Shown here: one piece after another, positions 52,629 through 60,185 of the stretch
How the letters are laid out: every line of letters starts with the position of its first letter
Numbering within the stretch: the stretch's first letter is position 1
Assembly (NCBI RefSeq): GCF_029936995.1
Contig: NZ_JAPYRE010000004.1
Span: 124,001-188,000, forward strand
DNA from: Henriciella sp.
Lineage (GTDB): Bacteria; Pseudomonadota; Alphaproteobacteria; Caulobacterales; Hyphomonadaceae
Direction: 5' to 3'
Length of the DNA stretch: 64,000 nucleotides
Made by a program: the position numbers and the translations under genes
Notes under the pieces: generated by a model
Database searches by the model: none
What the model saw: the letters and a program-made list of their open reading frames with translations, nothing else
Told to the model about the DNA's origin: nothing

Positions 52629-54866
52629 ATGAAGGTTTCAACTTTAAAGAAGACAGTCAGTGCTGCAGCATTGGCAGGGGCGGCATGGACGATTTTGCCA
52701 GCCGGTGTGGCGGCAGCTGATGCAACGCCGGACTGTAATGCAGGCACATCCGCTACGGCACTTGAATGCGGCACTGGCGCCTCTGCCGATGGTGAGGACG
52801 CCACGGCTGTCGGTACGGATTCCACATCGACAGGAACGTCTTCTACGGCCGTAGGTGGAGAAAGTGTAGCAAACGGTACGGCAGCTACGGCTTTTGGTTG
52901 GCAGTCGTCTGCAACAGCTGAGCGCGCGCACGCGCTGGGCCATCTTGCCAGCGCCTCGGGTGTTCGGTCCACCGCAGTTGGTGAAGCGGCCGCCGCATCT
53001 GGCGAACAGTCTGTTGCCGTTGGCAATGAGGCATCAGCGACCGGAACAGATGCAGCTGCCTTCGGCACGATGGCACAGGCTGATGGGCCCTCCACGACCG
53101 CTGTTGGTGGTGAAAGTGTAGCCAATACGCCGGGCGCAACGGCCCTAGGCTGGCAGGCACAGGCTACCGGTGCCATGGGCACTGCTGTCGGGCATCAGAC
53201 CACAGCTTCAGGCGACCAGAGTTTTGCGGGCGCTGAAGACGCTGTGGCGTCTGGGTCTAACTCCATTGCGATCGGCAATACTGCACAGGCAACTGATGGC
53301 GACTCGATTGCGATTGGCGGCAACCGGGACGGTGCAAACGGGCGTTCCACAGTCGCATCTGGTCCATCAACGACGGTTGTTGGTGGACAAGCTATAGGCA
53401 TGGGCCCAGGCGCAAGTGCCTATGGCTGGCGGTCTGAAGCTACGGCCGAACGGGCACAGGCCTTCGGGCATCTGGCCAACGCATCCGGTGTCAGATCGCT
53501 TGCTGTTGGTGAGGCAGCAGAAGCATCGGGTCTTGAAAGTATCGCACAGGGCAATCTGGCTTCAGCTACAGGCGCAGATTCCATCGCGATTGGTACAACC
53601 ACCACCGCAACCGGTCCGTCCACTACCGCAGTTGGGGGTGAGTCTCAGGCCATGGGCCCTGGTGCCAGTGCCTTTGGTTGGCAGTCTGCTGCCACGGCTG
53701 AGCGTGCTCAAGCCTTTGGCCATCTGGCGAGTGCATCGGGTGTTCGGTCCACCGCAGTTGGTGAAGCGGCCGCCGCATCTGGCGAACAGTCTGTTGCCGT
53801 TGGCAATGAGGCATCAGCGACCGGAACAGATGCAGCTGCCTTCGGCACGATGGCACAGGCTGATGGGCCCTCCACGACCGCTGTTGGTGGTGAAAGTGTA
53901 GCCAATACGCCGGGCGCAACGGCCCTAGGCTGGCAGGCACAGGCTACCGGTGCCATGGGCACTGCTGTCGGGCATCAGACCACAGCTTCAGGCGACCAGA
54001 GTTTTGCGGGCGCTGAAGACGCTGTGGCGTCTGGGTCTAACTCCATTGCGATCGGCAATACTGCCCAAGCCACCGACGGCGACTCGATTGCCATTGGTGG
54101 CAACCGGGACGGGGCTGACGGTCGTGCAACAGTTGCCTCCGGTCCATCAACAACGGTTGTTGGCGGGCAGGCTGTTGCCATGGGGCCGGGTGCCACCGCA
54201 TTCGGCTGGCGGTCAGAAGCCACAGCCGAGCGAGCGCAGGCCTTTGGCCACCTCGCTAATGCTTCGGGAGTTCGCTCACTCGCAATGGGTGAGGCGGCAT
54301 CTGCTGCAGGTGCAAACGCGACTGCGGTTGGTAATCAGGCTTCGGCAGATTTCGACAATTCCGTAGCTATCGGTGACAATGTCGCCACGACACGTGTCAA
54401 CCAGGTTGCTGTTGGTAATTCGAGCAACACCTACACGATGGCGGGTGTGAACTCGAATGCGAGCACAGCCGCACAGTCCGGTGAAGTGGGCGTTGTGACA
54501 ACAGACCGCAATGGCAATCTTGCGGCCGACTATTCGCTATCGGCCGGGCTGAGTGCCAATAGCGGTCTGATCACGCAGAACCAGAACCTTATCGCGGCCA
54601 ATAGTGCCCTTATTGCAGGCAACACAGAGGCGATCCGGGATAATACCGCCGGTATCGCAGCTGCTATTGCCCTGGACATGCCCCAGGTTCCCGAAGGCAA
54701 GTCATTTGCCCTCGGCGGTGGCGTTGGCTTCTATGACGATGAAAGCGCTCTCTCCATGGCGGCAGCTGTCCGCGTTAACCCGACATGGCAGCTCAATGCC
54801 GGTCTGACATCTGGTGTCGACCGGGGTGAAACTGGTGGTCGTGTCGGCTTCCAGGCTTCCTGGTAG
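52629..54866 (+). CDS. trimeric autotransporter adhesin 2 (YadA-like) with duplicated head
   Basis: 745-aa surface adhesin. Ribosome site AAAGGGA. Signal peptide (MKVSTLKKTVSAAALAGAAW, cleavage near VAAAD). The head is a series of YadA-type repeats, but with an extra recurring block (FGWQSxATAERAxAxGHLAxA) spaced among the usual AIGxxAxATG units. The block of about 260 residues occurs about twice in tandem; part is identical at the DNA level (329 bases). A short stalk (LITQNQNLIAANSALIAGN) leads to the anchor (about residues 675-745), which ends VGFQASW. The stalk is much shorter than in adhesin 1. A strong terminator follows at 54904. It is divergent from an intact ECF sigma gene. Confidence 0.95.
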   Translation: MKVSTLKKTVSAAALAGAAWTILPAGVAAADATPDCNAGTSATALECGTGASADGEDATAVGTDSTSTGTSSTAVGGESVANGTAATAFGWQSSATAERAHALGHLASASGVRSTAVGEAAAASGEQSVAVGNEASATGTDAAAFGTMAQADGPSTTAVGGESVANTPGATALGWQAQATGAMGTAVGHQTTASGDQSFAGAEDAVASGSNSIAIGNTAQATDGDSIAIGGNRDGANGRSTVASGPSTTVVGGQAIGMGPGASAYGWRSEATAERAQAFGHLANASGVRSLAVGEAAEASGLESIAQGNLASATGADSIAIGTTTTATGPSTTAVGGESQAMGPGASAFGWQSAATAERAQAFGHLASASGVRSTAVGEAAAASGEQSVAVGNEASATGTDAAAFGTMAQADGPSTTAVGGESVANTPGATALGWQAQATGAMGTAVGHQTTASGDQSFAGAEDAVASGSNSIAIGNTAQATDGDSIAIGGNRDGADGRATVASGPSTTVVGGQAVAMGPGATAFGWRSEATAERAQAFGHLANASGVRSLAMGEAASAAGANATAVGNQASADFDNSVAIGDNVATTRVNQVAVGNSSNTYTMAGVNSNASTAAQSGEVGVVTTDRNGNLAADYSLSAGLSANSGLITQNQNLIAANSALIAGNTEAIRDNTAGIAAAIALDMPQVPEGKSFALGGGVGFYDDESALSMAAAVRVNPTWQLNAGLTSGVDRGETGGRVGFQASW
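52956..53284 (+). repeat. copy 1 of a 329-base exact direct repeat
   Basis: Identical to 53736-54064, offset by 780 bases (260 codons), in frame within the head of adhesin 2. Flanking sequence is still similar but diverged, so the identity looks like recent gene conversion or unequal crossing-over in an older duplication. Confidence 0.95.
53736..54064 (+). repeat. copy 2 of a 329-base exact direct repeat
   Basis: Identical to 52956-53284; see that entry. Begins at TCGGGTGTTCGG and ends at GGCAATACTGC, after which the copies diverge at synonymous positions. Confidence 0.95.
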
Positions 54867-54903
54867 GTTTCACAGTTACTGCTACTTGGGCAGCCTGATG
54901 AAT

Positions 54904-54941
54904 GAGCCCCTGCACGTTCTTTCCGTGCAGGGGCTCTTTTT
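54904..54941 (+). terminator. intrinsic terminator after adhesin 2
   Basis: Perfect 13-bp stem GAGCCCCTGCACG / CGTGCAGGGGCTC with a 7-base loop, followed by TTTTT. It lies 38 bases after the adhesin stop; being symmetrical it may also serve the convergent PepSY operon. Confidence 0.95.
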
Positions 54942-54951
54942 GTTAATCAGG

Positions 54952-56454
54952 TCAAGCCGGATCGGAGTGAGGCTGGCCGATCTTCGCATCAGGCTTACGC
55001 GAGCGCTGAAGACCAGGCAGCAAGGCCTGGGCCGTCAGTCCCACTGCGCAGGCTGCAAGTCCCAGCGTTACGAAAGTTATATATGGATTTGTGTATGCCG
55101 CGCCATACTGGATAGCGTGCAGAAAACACGCGGCTAGAAGGCTTGCTGCGCAGACAAGCCGATGCAAGCGCCCGGCAATTCTGGCATCGAAAGCAAAGGC
55201 ACAGGCGATCGCGCTGGCCGACAGGCCGATCCAGAAAAGGCCGGTCATAACCAGTGCATTAGCTCCCAGCAGACCAGACAGAAGGGTCAGGCCAAGCCAG
55301 GCCGGTGTTCCCCATACCAGCGCTGACCAGGCTGCCTCCGTGCGAGGCATTGCCCGCCCGGCTTCTGCCCGTTTCAGCAGGTATATATTCAGGCCTGAAG
55401 CTATCATGATGCATAGTGCCAGGCCGAGAAGGGCATAGGCAGCCTTGACGGCCAGCCCCCCGAAGTCCCCGAAGTGCAGGCGATAGGTGGACATGAAAAC
55501 TTGTTCGCCAAGCTCTCCATCGGATTCGTGGCCCCGGCCGGTATAATCGCCTGCAGCATCGAAATTATAGGTTTCGCCATAGATGAGGCGATCGGTGTGC
55601 TCACCATAGATCGTGATGTGCTGGCCCGCCGTTCCGGGATCGTGGAGCACGACAAGAAATGGTTCGGCTTCAGGGGCGACACTGGAGAGTGTTGTCATTG
55701 CCGCTCCTACATCCGCAAGGTCGGCAGGGCTTTCATCTGTTGCCGGTTCGCTACCGAAAAGGGCTTCAGACAGTTTCGCCGTGTCGCCATCATAACTTGT
55801 CTGCGCCAATACCAGGGCGACGATCGAGAATAGCCCGATCATGGCGCCGGTCAGGGCAATCGCAATGTGAAAGGGTGCAGTCCAGACACTCAGCCTGTTG
55901 TGCAGGTCCGCCTGTGCGAGACGGGGCTGCCCCTTGTTTCGAAAGCGGAAGGCATCCCGGAACACGCGAGGGTGAGCCATGAACCCGGAGATTGCCATGG
56001 CGACCAGCATGACGCCAAAAATAGCGACGACGATCATGCCGAAGCTGGTTGGAAGGGTTAGGTAATAATGCAGGTGAATTAGAAAGTCGTTCCAGGGCGT
56101 TTCGTACTCCCCGGTAAGCTCTCCGGATGCGCTGGCCGTCTTGAGCCCGTCGTCACCGCCAGCGACGAAACGTGGCCAGCCATCCTTGGGCAGGTACAGG
56201 TAGAGGTGCGTGGTTTCCGGCTGTTCAGCGATGACGGATCGTGCGGCCGCCTGGGCTGTATCAGAACTGACGCTTTCAATTGGGCTGGAGACAGGGTTTT
56301 CCCACCAGCCGATCTCGTCCTCGAAGACAGCGGCGGTGCCGCTGACGCAGATGATGAAGAGCAGGGCGCTAATGACCAGCCCCATGACGGAGTGTGCGGA
56401 AAGTGACCTGTCGACCCGCGCCTTGTTTGATTTCGGCCAGATGGAGTTCGCCAT
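54952..56454 (-). CDS. PepSY-associated transmembrane protein (iron-siderophore operon)
   Basis: 500-aa inner-membrane protein. A first helix near residue 30 (VISALLFIICVSGTAAVFED) precedes a periplasmic PepSY-like domain (TAQAAARSVIAEQPETTHLY), then helices near residues 130-155 (FGMIVVAIFGVMLVAMAISG) and 200-220, a second periplasmic domain, and several C-terminal helices. PepSY-TM proteins adjacent to TonB siderophore receptors are thought to help iron reduction or siderophore handling in the inner membrane. Third gene of the operon with the receptor at 57065; 11 bases after the preceding small membrane protein. Confidence 0.88.
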   Translation of the reverse strand: MANSIWPKSNKARVDRSLSAHSVMGLVISALLFIICVSGTAAVFEDEIGWWENPVSSPIESVSSDTAQAAARSVIAEQPETTHLYLYLPKDGWPRFVAGGDDGLKTASASGELTGEYETPWNDFLIHLHYYLTLPTSFGMIVVAIFGVMLVAMAISGFMAHPRVFRDAFRFRNKGQPRLAQADLHNRLSVWTAPFHIAIALTGAMIGLFSIVALVLAQTSYDGDTAKLSEALFGSEPATDESPADLADVGAAMTTLSSVAPEAEPFLVVLHDPGTAGQHITIYGEHTDRLIYGETYNFDAAGDYTGRGHESDGELGEQVFMSTYRLHFGDFGGLAVKAAYALLGLALCIMIASGLNIYLLKRAEAGRAMPRTEAAWSALVWGTPAWLGLTLLSGLLGANALVMTGLFWIGLSASAIACAFAFDARIAGRLHRLVCAASLLAACFLHAIQYGAAYTNPYITFVTLGLAACAVGLTAQALLPGLQRSRKPDAKIGQPHSDPA

Positions 56455-56465
56455 GAGAGGGTTTC

Positions 56466-57041
56466 CTATACGAGTGCGACAGTGACGGCGGCGGCCAGAG
56501 CGGCGCCAGCATAAACCGAACGGCGTCCTGGCCGCGGCTCGATCAGAAGCAAAGTGCTTGCAAGCGCCCAGCCACAGACAGCCACAATGACGGCTATAAT
56601 ACCAGCATTGGCCGGGCTGCCGTTTTCAGGCCGCAGTATCTTGAAGAGAGCGGCCGCTGCATAAAATGCAATGCCCCCGGCGACCGGCCCGCAGATGACG
56701 AAAGTCCAGAAACCACTGAGACCTGCCAGGACAGGCTGCCCAGTAGGTTGCGCGTTAGCGGTGTTTCGCCGTCTTGAAAGCGCCCTTGGCGGTGTGACAC
56801 CTGAAAACAGTGGCCTGGTAAACCAGGCCACTGCTACGAGCATGAGAATGACTGAGATTTGAGCCACACCCCTGTCGGTATTGGCAAAGAAGGCCAGGCC
56901 CAAGGCACCGGAGAGAAACGCCCAGCCTACTATTATCGCTGCTGGCCGTCCCGGGCGCTTCCAGCTCAGGAAGAGCAGGGCAAGCCCCGCCAGGCTCATG
57001 ACAGTGGCGAGGCTCATCAAGGTCCAGTCCAGAACAGTCAT
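56466..57041 (-). CDS. small polytopic membrane protein of the siderophore operon
   Basis: 191-aa protein with about six hydrophobic helices (LMSLATVMSLAGLALLFLSW, AIIVGWAFLSGALGLAFFA, VAQISVILMLVAVAWF, FVICGPVAGGIAFYAAAALF, IIAVIVAVCGWALASTLLLI, SVYAGAALAAAVTVALV). No domain is recognised with certainty; small membrane proteins of the DUF3325/DUF3649 type often sit between a TonB siderophore receptor and a PepSY protein, and this one has the same position. It starts 23 bases after the receptor gene. Confidence 0.72.
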   Translation of the reverse strand: MTVLDWTLMSLATVMSLAGLALLFLSWKRPGRPAAIIVGWAFLSGALGLAFFANTDRGVAQISVILMLVAVAWFTRPLFSGVTPPRALSRRRNTANAQPTGQPVLAGLSGFWTFVICGPVAGGIAFYAAAALFKILRPENGSPANAGIIAVIVAVCGWALASTLLLIEPRPGRRSVYAGAALAAAVTVALV

Positions 57042-57064
57042 TCTATGTCAGTCTCCTGAATGGA

Positions 57065-59194
57065 TCAGAACTTGTAGCGAAGGTTTGCCACCACAGTCCG
57101 GCGCAGGCCGGGAAAGCAGTCACCCCGGGTCAGGCAACCGGTGAGGTATTCCTCGTCGGTCACGTTGCGGGCATTGATGGAAAGGTCCCAATGTTCCCAC
57201 TCATAACCGATCATCAGGTCGCCAAGCGTGTAGTCTGGCGTGACATAGCGTACGGTGCCGTTGTCGGAGACACTTTCACCAACATAACGGATGCCGGCGC
57301 CAGCCTTGAAACCTTCAAGCGCGCCGTCCGGACGCCATGTCGTCCAGAACGACGCCTGGTTTTCCGGATTGGCTGACAGCTGGAAACCGTTCGGGTCTTC
57401 AGCATCAATCGTCGAGGCAGAGGCCTGGACATAGAACTCGTCGAGCTGGAGCCGGCCTTCCACTTCAAAGCCCTTAAGCGTCGATATGCCCTGCTGCTGG
57501 GCTGCGTTGCCGGGCAAGCTGCTGGGGTTGGGCAGGTTGGATATCTCGATATCGTAATAGGCAACAGTGATGAGCCCCGGGATGCCTTGGGGCTCATATT
57601 TGAAACCGGCCTCATACTGGCGTGCTTCGCGTGGTTCCAGCTGATTGTTGTTGGCGTCCGTACCGACAACGGTCTCAAAGGATTCCGAATAGCTGACATA
57701 AGGCGCGAGGCCATTGTCGAAGCGGTAAAGCGCCCCAAGGCTGGTCGAGATGGCATCATCTTCCTGAACGGTCGTGCCATCGTCATTCTCGACCCGGTCG
57801 GCTCGAATGCCCGCCGTGAAGCGCCACTTGCCAAGCGAAATCTGGTCGGAAATGTAAAGGCCCATATCTTCCACTGTCTGGACGGGCGCATCGTTGTAGA
57901 CAGCGTCGAAGGCCGCCTGTTCCGGGAAATTGCCGTAAACCGGGTTCTTCAAATCTAGCACATAGCGGAAGTCACCCTGAAGGGCTCCACCGCCATAGAT
58001 GCTGGCGCGGTTGCTGTCGGTTTCGACATCCTGATATTGAATGCCTGCGAGAAGGTCGTGTTCGAGACTGCCGGTCGTGAAACTCCCGCGCAGGCGTACA
58101 TCCCCGGCCAGTTGGTCGAAAGTGTTATCGGCCTGGTAGAAGGTTCGCGCAACGGTCGTGTCAGTAAACTGGTCAATGCCCAGAATGTCATTCAGGTACC
58201 GGCTGTTCCCGGCTCCCAGAAAGCTCGGCCAGGCCTGATGATAATCGGCTTCGCCGGACCGCCAGAGCGCCGTGGCTTCGAGCATGAGATTATCATTGAA
58301 AGCGTGTTCGCCAAGCAGGGTGATCTGTTCGGAATTGGTATTGTAGCGGTTGAAGTCCGGCTCGCCGGCATAGACTTCGTAGTCGAGATAGCTGCCATCA
58401 TCGAGTGGGTTCAGCGTGCCTTCAACGGGTATGAACTGGGCTGCCGTATCGCTCTCAGTGTCCTGTAGAAGCCCAATCACGGTCAGCTTCGTGTCATCGG
58501 TCGGCACCCAGGAGAGGGATGGCATGAAGATGGAGGTTTCTTCGTCGACCTGATCGATCTGGGTACCCGTATCACGGTAAAGCCCGACAAGGCGGTAAAG
58601 CAGTTTGCCGTTCGATCCGGCAACCTCACCAGTTACATCACCGGCGACCTGGTATCGGTCATAATTGCCGACCTCGGCCTGAAGTTCACCGGCAAATTCC
58701 TCCTGCGGCGTCTTGGAGACATAATTGACGATACCGCCTGGAGAGCCTTGTCCATAAAGTACGGAAGCCGGGCCGCGAAGCACTTCAACCTGTTCGATTG
58801 TGTATGGATCGGCGCGGGTCGAGTTGTAACTGCCGAAAAGCTCCTGAATGGAATCGCGGTAGCGCGGGATAGAGAGACCGCGAGAGAACGGGAAATCCCC
58901 ACGCGTCGCGAAGCCATAGGGTTCGGCGGTGACACCGGCAACATATGTCAGCGTCTGCGCGAGGTTGAGCGCGCCCTTGTCGATGAACATGTCACTGGTC
59001 TCGACAGACAGCGAACGGGCGGTTTCGACGATTGGCGTCTCTGACTTTGTAGCCCCGAACGGCGTTATTGAGCCTTTCACAATGATGGTCTCCTGCCGGT
59101 CTTCCCGGTCAGAGTTCTCTTCTTGTGCGGCCACGCCCAATGCCATGCTGCTGACCGAAAGCGACAAGAGTGTCGCCAGTCTCACCAAAATCAT
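57065..59194 (-). CDS. TonB-dependent siderophore receptor
   Basis: 709-aa outer-membrane ferri-siderophore receptor. Signal peptide (about residues 1-23, ending GVAAQ). Plug domain with the siderophore-receptor motif IEQVEVLRGPASVLYGQGSP at about residues 130-150 and GGIVNYVSKTP. The barrel ends with VVANLRYKF (terminal Phe), preceded by the typical NVTDEEYLTGC segment. Two Cys near the end (CLTRGDC) form the loop disulphide common in this group. A Fur-type operator lies directly upstream (59211-59229). The operon continues with a small membrane protein and a PepSY-TM protein. The siderophore itself is not predictable; no synthetase genes are present. Confidence 0.95.
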   Translation of the reverse strand: MILVRLATLLSLSVSSMALGVAAQEENSDREDRQETIIVKGSITPFGATKSETPIVETARSLSVETSDMFIDKGALNLAQTLTYVAGVTAEPYGFATRGDFPFSRGLSIPRYRDSIQELFGSYNSTRADPYTIEQVEVLRGPASVLYGQGSPGGIVNYVSKTPQEEFAGELQAEVGNYDRYQVAGDVTGEVAGSNGKLLYRLVGLYRDTGTQIDQVDEETSIFMPSLSWVPTDDTKLTVIGLLQDTESDTAAQFIPVEGTLNPLDDGSYLDYEVYAGEPDFNRYNTNSEQITLLGEHAFNDNLMLEATALWRSGEADYHQAWPSFLGAGNSRYLNDILGIDQFTDTTVARTFYQADNTFDQLAGDVRLRGSFTTGSLEHDLLAGIQYQDVETDSNRASIYGGGALQGDFRYVLDLKNPVYGNFPEQAAFDAVYNDAPVQTVEDMGLYISDQISLGKWRFTAGIRADRVENDDGTTVQEDDAISTSLGALYRFDNGLAPYVSYSESFETVVGTDANNNQLEPREARQYEAGFKYEPQGIPGLITVAYYDIEISNLPNPSSLPGNAAQQQGISTLKGFEVEGRLQLDEFYVQASASTIDAEDPNGFQLSANPENQASFWTTWRPDGALEGFKAGAGIRYVGESVSDNGTVRYVTPDYTLGDLMIGYEWEHWDLSINARNVTDEEYLTGCLTRGDCFPGLRRTVVANLRYKF

Positions 59195-59210
59195 AGTCTA
59201 CCCCTCGAAT

Positions 59211-59229
59211 ATTGAGAATGATTATCACT
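59211..59229 (-). promoter_or_regulatory. Fur box of the siderophore receptor operon
   Basis: The core TGAGAATGATTATCA (59213-59227) is a 7-1-7 Fur operator with two departures from the ideal inverted repeat. It lies 17-35 bases upstream of the receptor start codon. A second, weaker half-site pair (TCAATCTCATTCTCA at 59264-59278, reading TGAGAATGAGATTGA on the other strand) lies about 50 bases further up, suggesting cooperative binding. Iron-dependent repression is expected. Confidence 0.82.
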
Positions 59230-59360
59230 AACGGGGTGCGGCTATAGGAGCAGAGATTGCAAGTCAATCTCATTCTCATGGGAGATGCATGGATTCTGGC
59301 GGCGTGACTGGAGGGCCACATCAAAATCAGTTTCGTATGTGGTCGATAAAAGTGGCCAGT

Positions 59361-60185
59361 TCAGGCTGGAAGTCCTGCAAGGCTGGCGCACATATCGTGG
59401 AGGCGGGAAGGGATTTCCGTATCAAAGCGCATGTCGTCGAGCGTGGAGACTGCACGCACGAGTTGCAGGCTGTTCGTGAGATAAAGGGCGTCGGCTTTCC
59501 TGAGGTCCTTCGACTGAAGGGAGGCGACACGCGCCTGCAGCCCCGCCTCTGCCGCTTTGGCTAGAAGCCAGCCGCGCATTACGCCTTTCAGAACACCGTC
59601 CTCCAGGGGAGGAGTTACCAGTTCATTCCCGAAACGGGCGAATATGTTAGCGATGGAGCTGCAGGTTACATGTCCGTCCGGCGCAAGATACAGCGCATCA
59701 TCGTATCCGGCGCTTTTCGCGCGCTCCATCCCGATCACCGTATCGGTATAGGCCAGCGTTTTGTGACGCGACGAGGGCGCGCTCGGATTGCGGTGTATGT
59801 CGCTTGTCATGATGCGTGCCGGTACTGCGGGAAAGGCCGGATTGCCTGCATCGAATTTGGAGATCAGGGTGGCCGGTCCGAATGCGCCGGGAGACAGGCC
59901 GCGTGGCCCCGGCCCACGTGTCACGGTAAGGCGCAGAGCGCCGTTGCCGCCTGTCGGAACAGCCTCCATGGCGAAGGCCCGCAACTCCTGGACTTCAATC
60001 TGAATGCCAAGGGCGTCGCAGTCGCCGGCAAGACGGCTGAGGTGATCCTCCATGAGGATGATCTGTCCGTTGCGGACCATTGAGGTATCGAACACGCCGT
60101 CTCCAAGCAGCAGGCCGCGATCCGTGAGGTCAAATGACTGCCGGGTCGATTCGGTGCCTGTATCAAACTGCCGGATACGGATCAT
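59361..60185 (-). CDS. class IV aminotransferase (PLP; BCAT/ADC-lyase fold)
   Basis: 274-aa fold-type IV PLP enzyme. The PLP-lysine lies in SSRHKTLAYTDTV and the cofactor phosphate is bound near DGHVTCSSIANIF. Close relatives are branched-chain aminotransferases, D-amino-acid transaminases and 4-amino-4-deoxychorismate lyases; which one it is cannot be settled. It overlaps the oxoprolinase gene by four bases and is the last gene of that operon. A 3' gap of 131 bases leads to the siderophore operator. Confidence 0.86.
   Translation of the reverse strand: MIRIRQFDTGTESTRQSFDLTDRGLLLGDGVFDTSMVRNGQIILMEDHLSRLAGDCDALGIQIEVQELRAFAMEAVPTGGNGALRLTVTRGPGPRGLSPGAFGPATLISKFDAGNPAFPAVPARIMTSDIHRNPSAPSSRHKTLAYTDTVIGMERAKSAGYDDALYLAPDGHVTCSSIANIFARFGNELVTPPLEDGVLKGVMRGWLLAKAAEAGLQARVASLQSKDLRKADALYLTNSLQLVRAVSTLDDMRFDTEIPSRLHDMCASLAGLPA

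Noticed and set aside
52800-54350. Regularly spaced repeats resembling a CRISPR array or satellite DNA
   Set aside because: The repeats are in frame with the adhesin coding sequence, vary between units and lack identical direct repeats with unique spacers.
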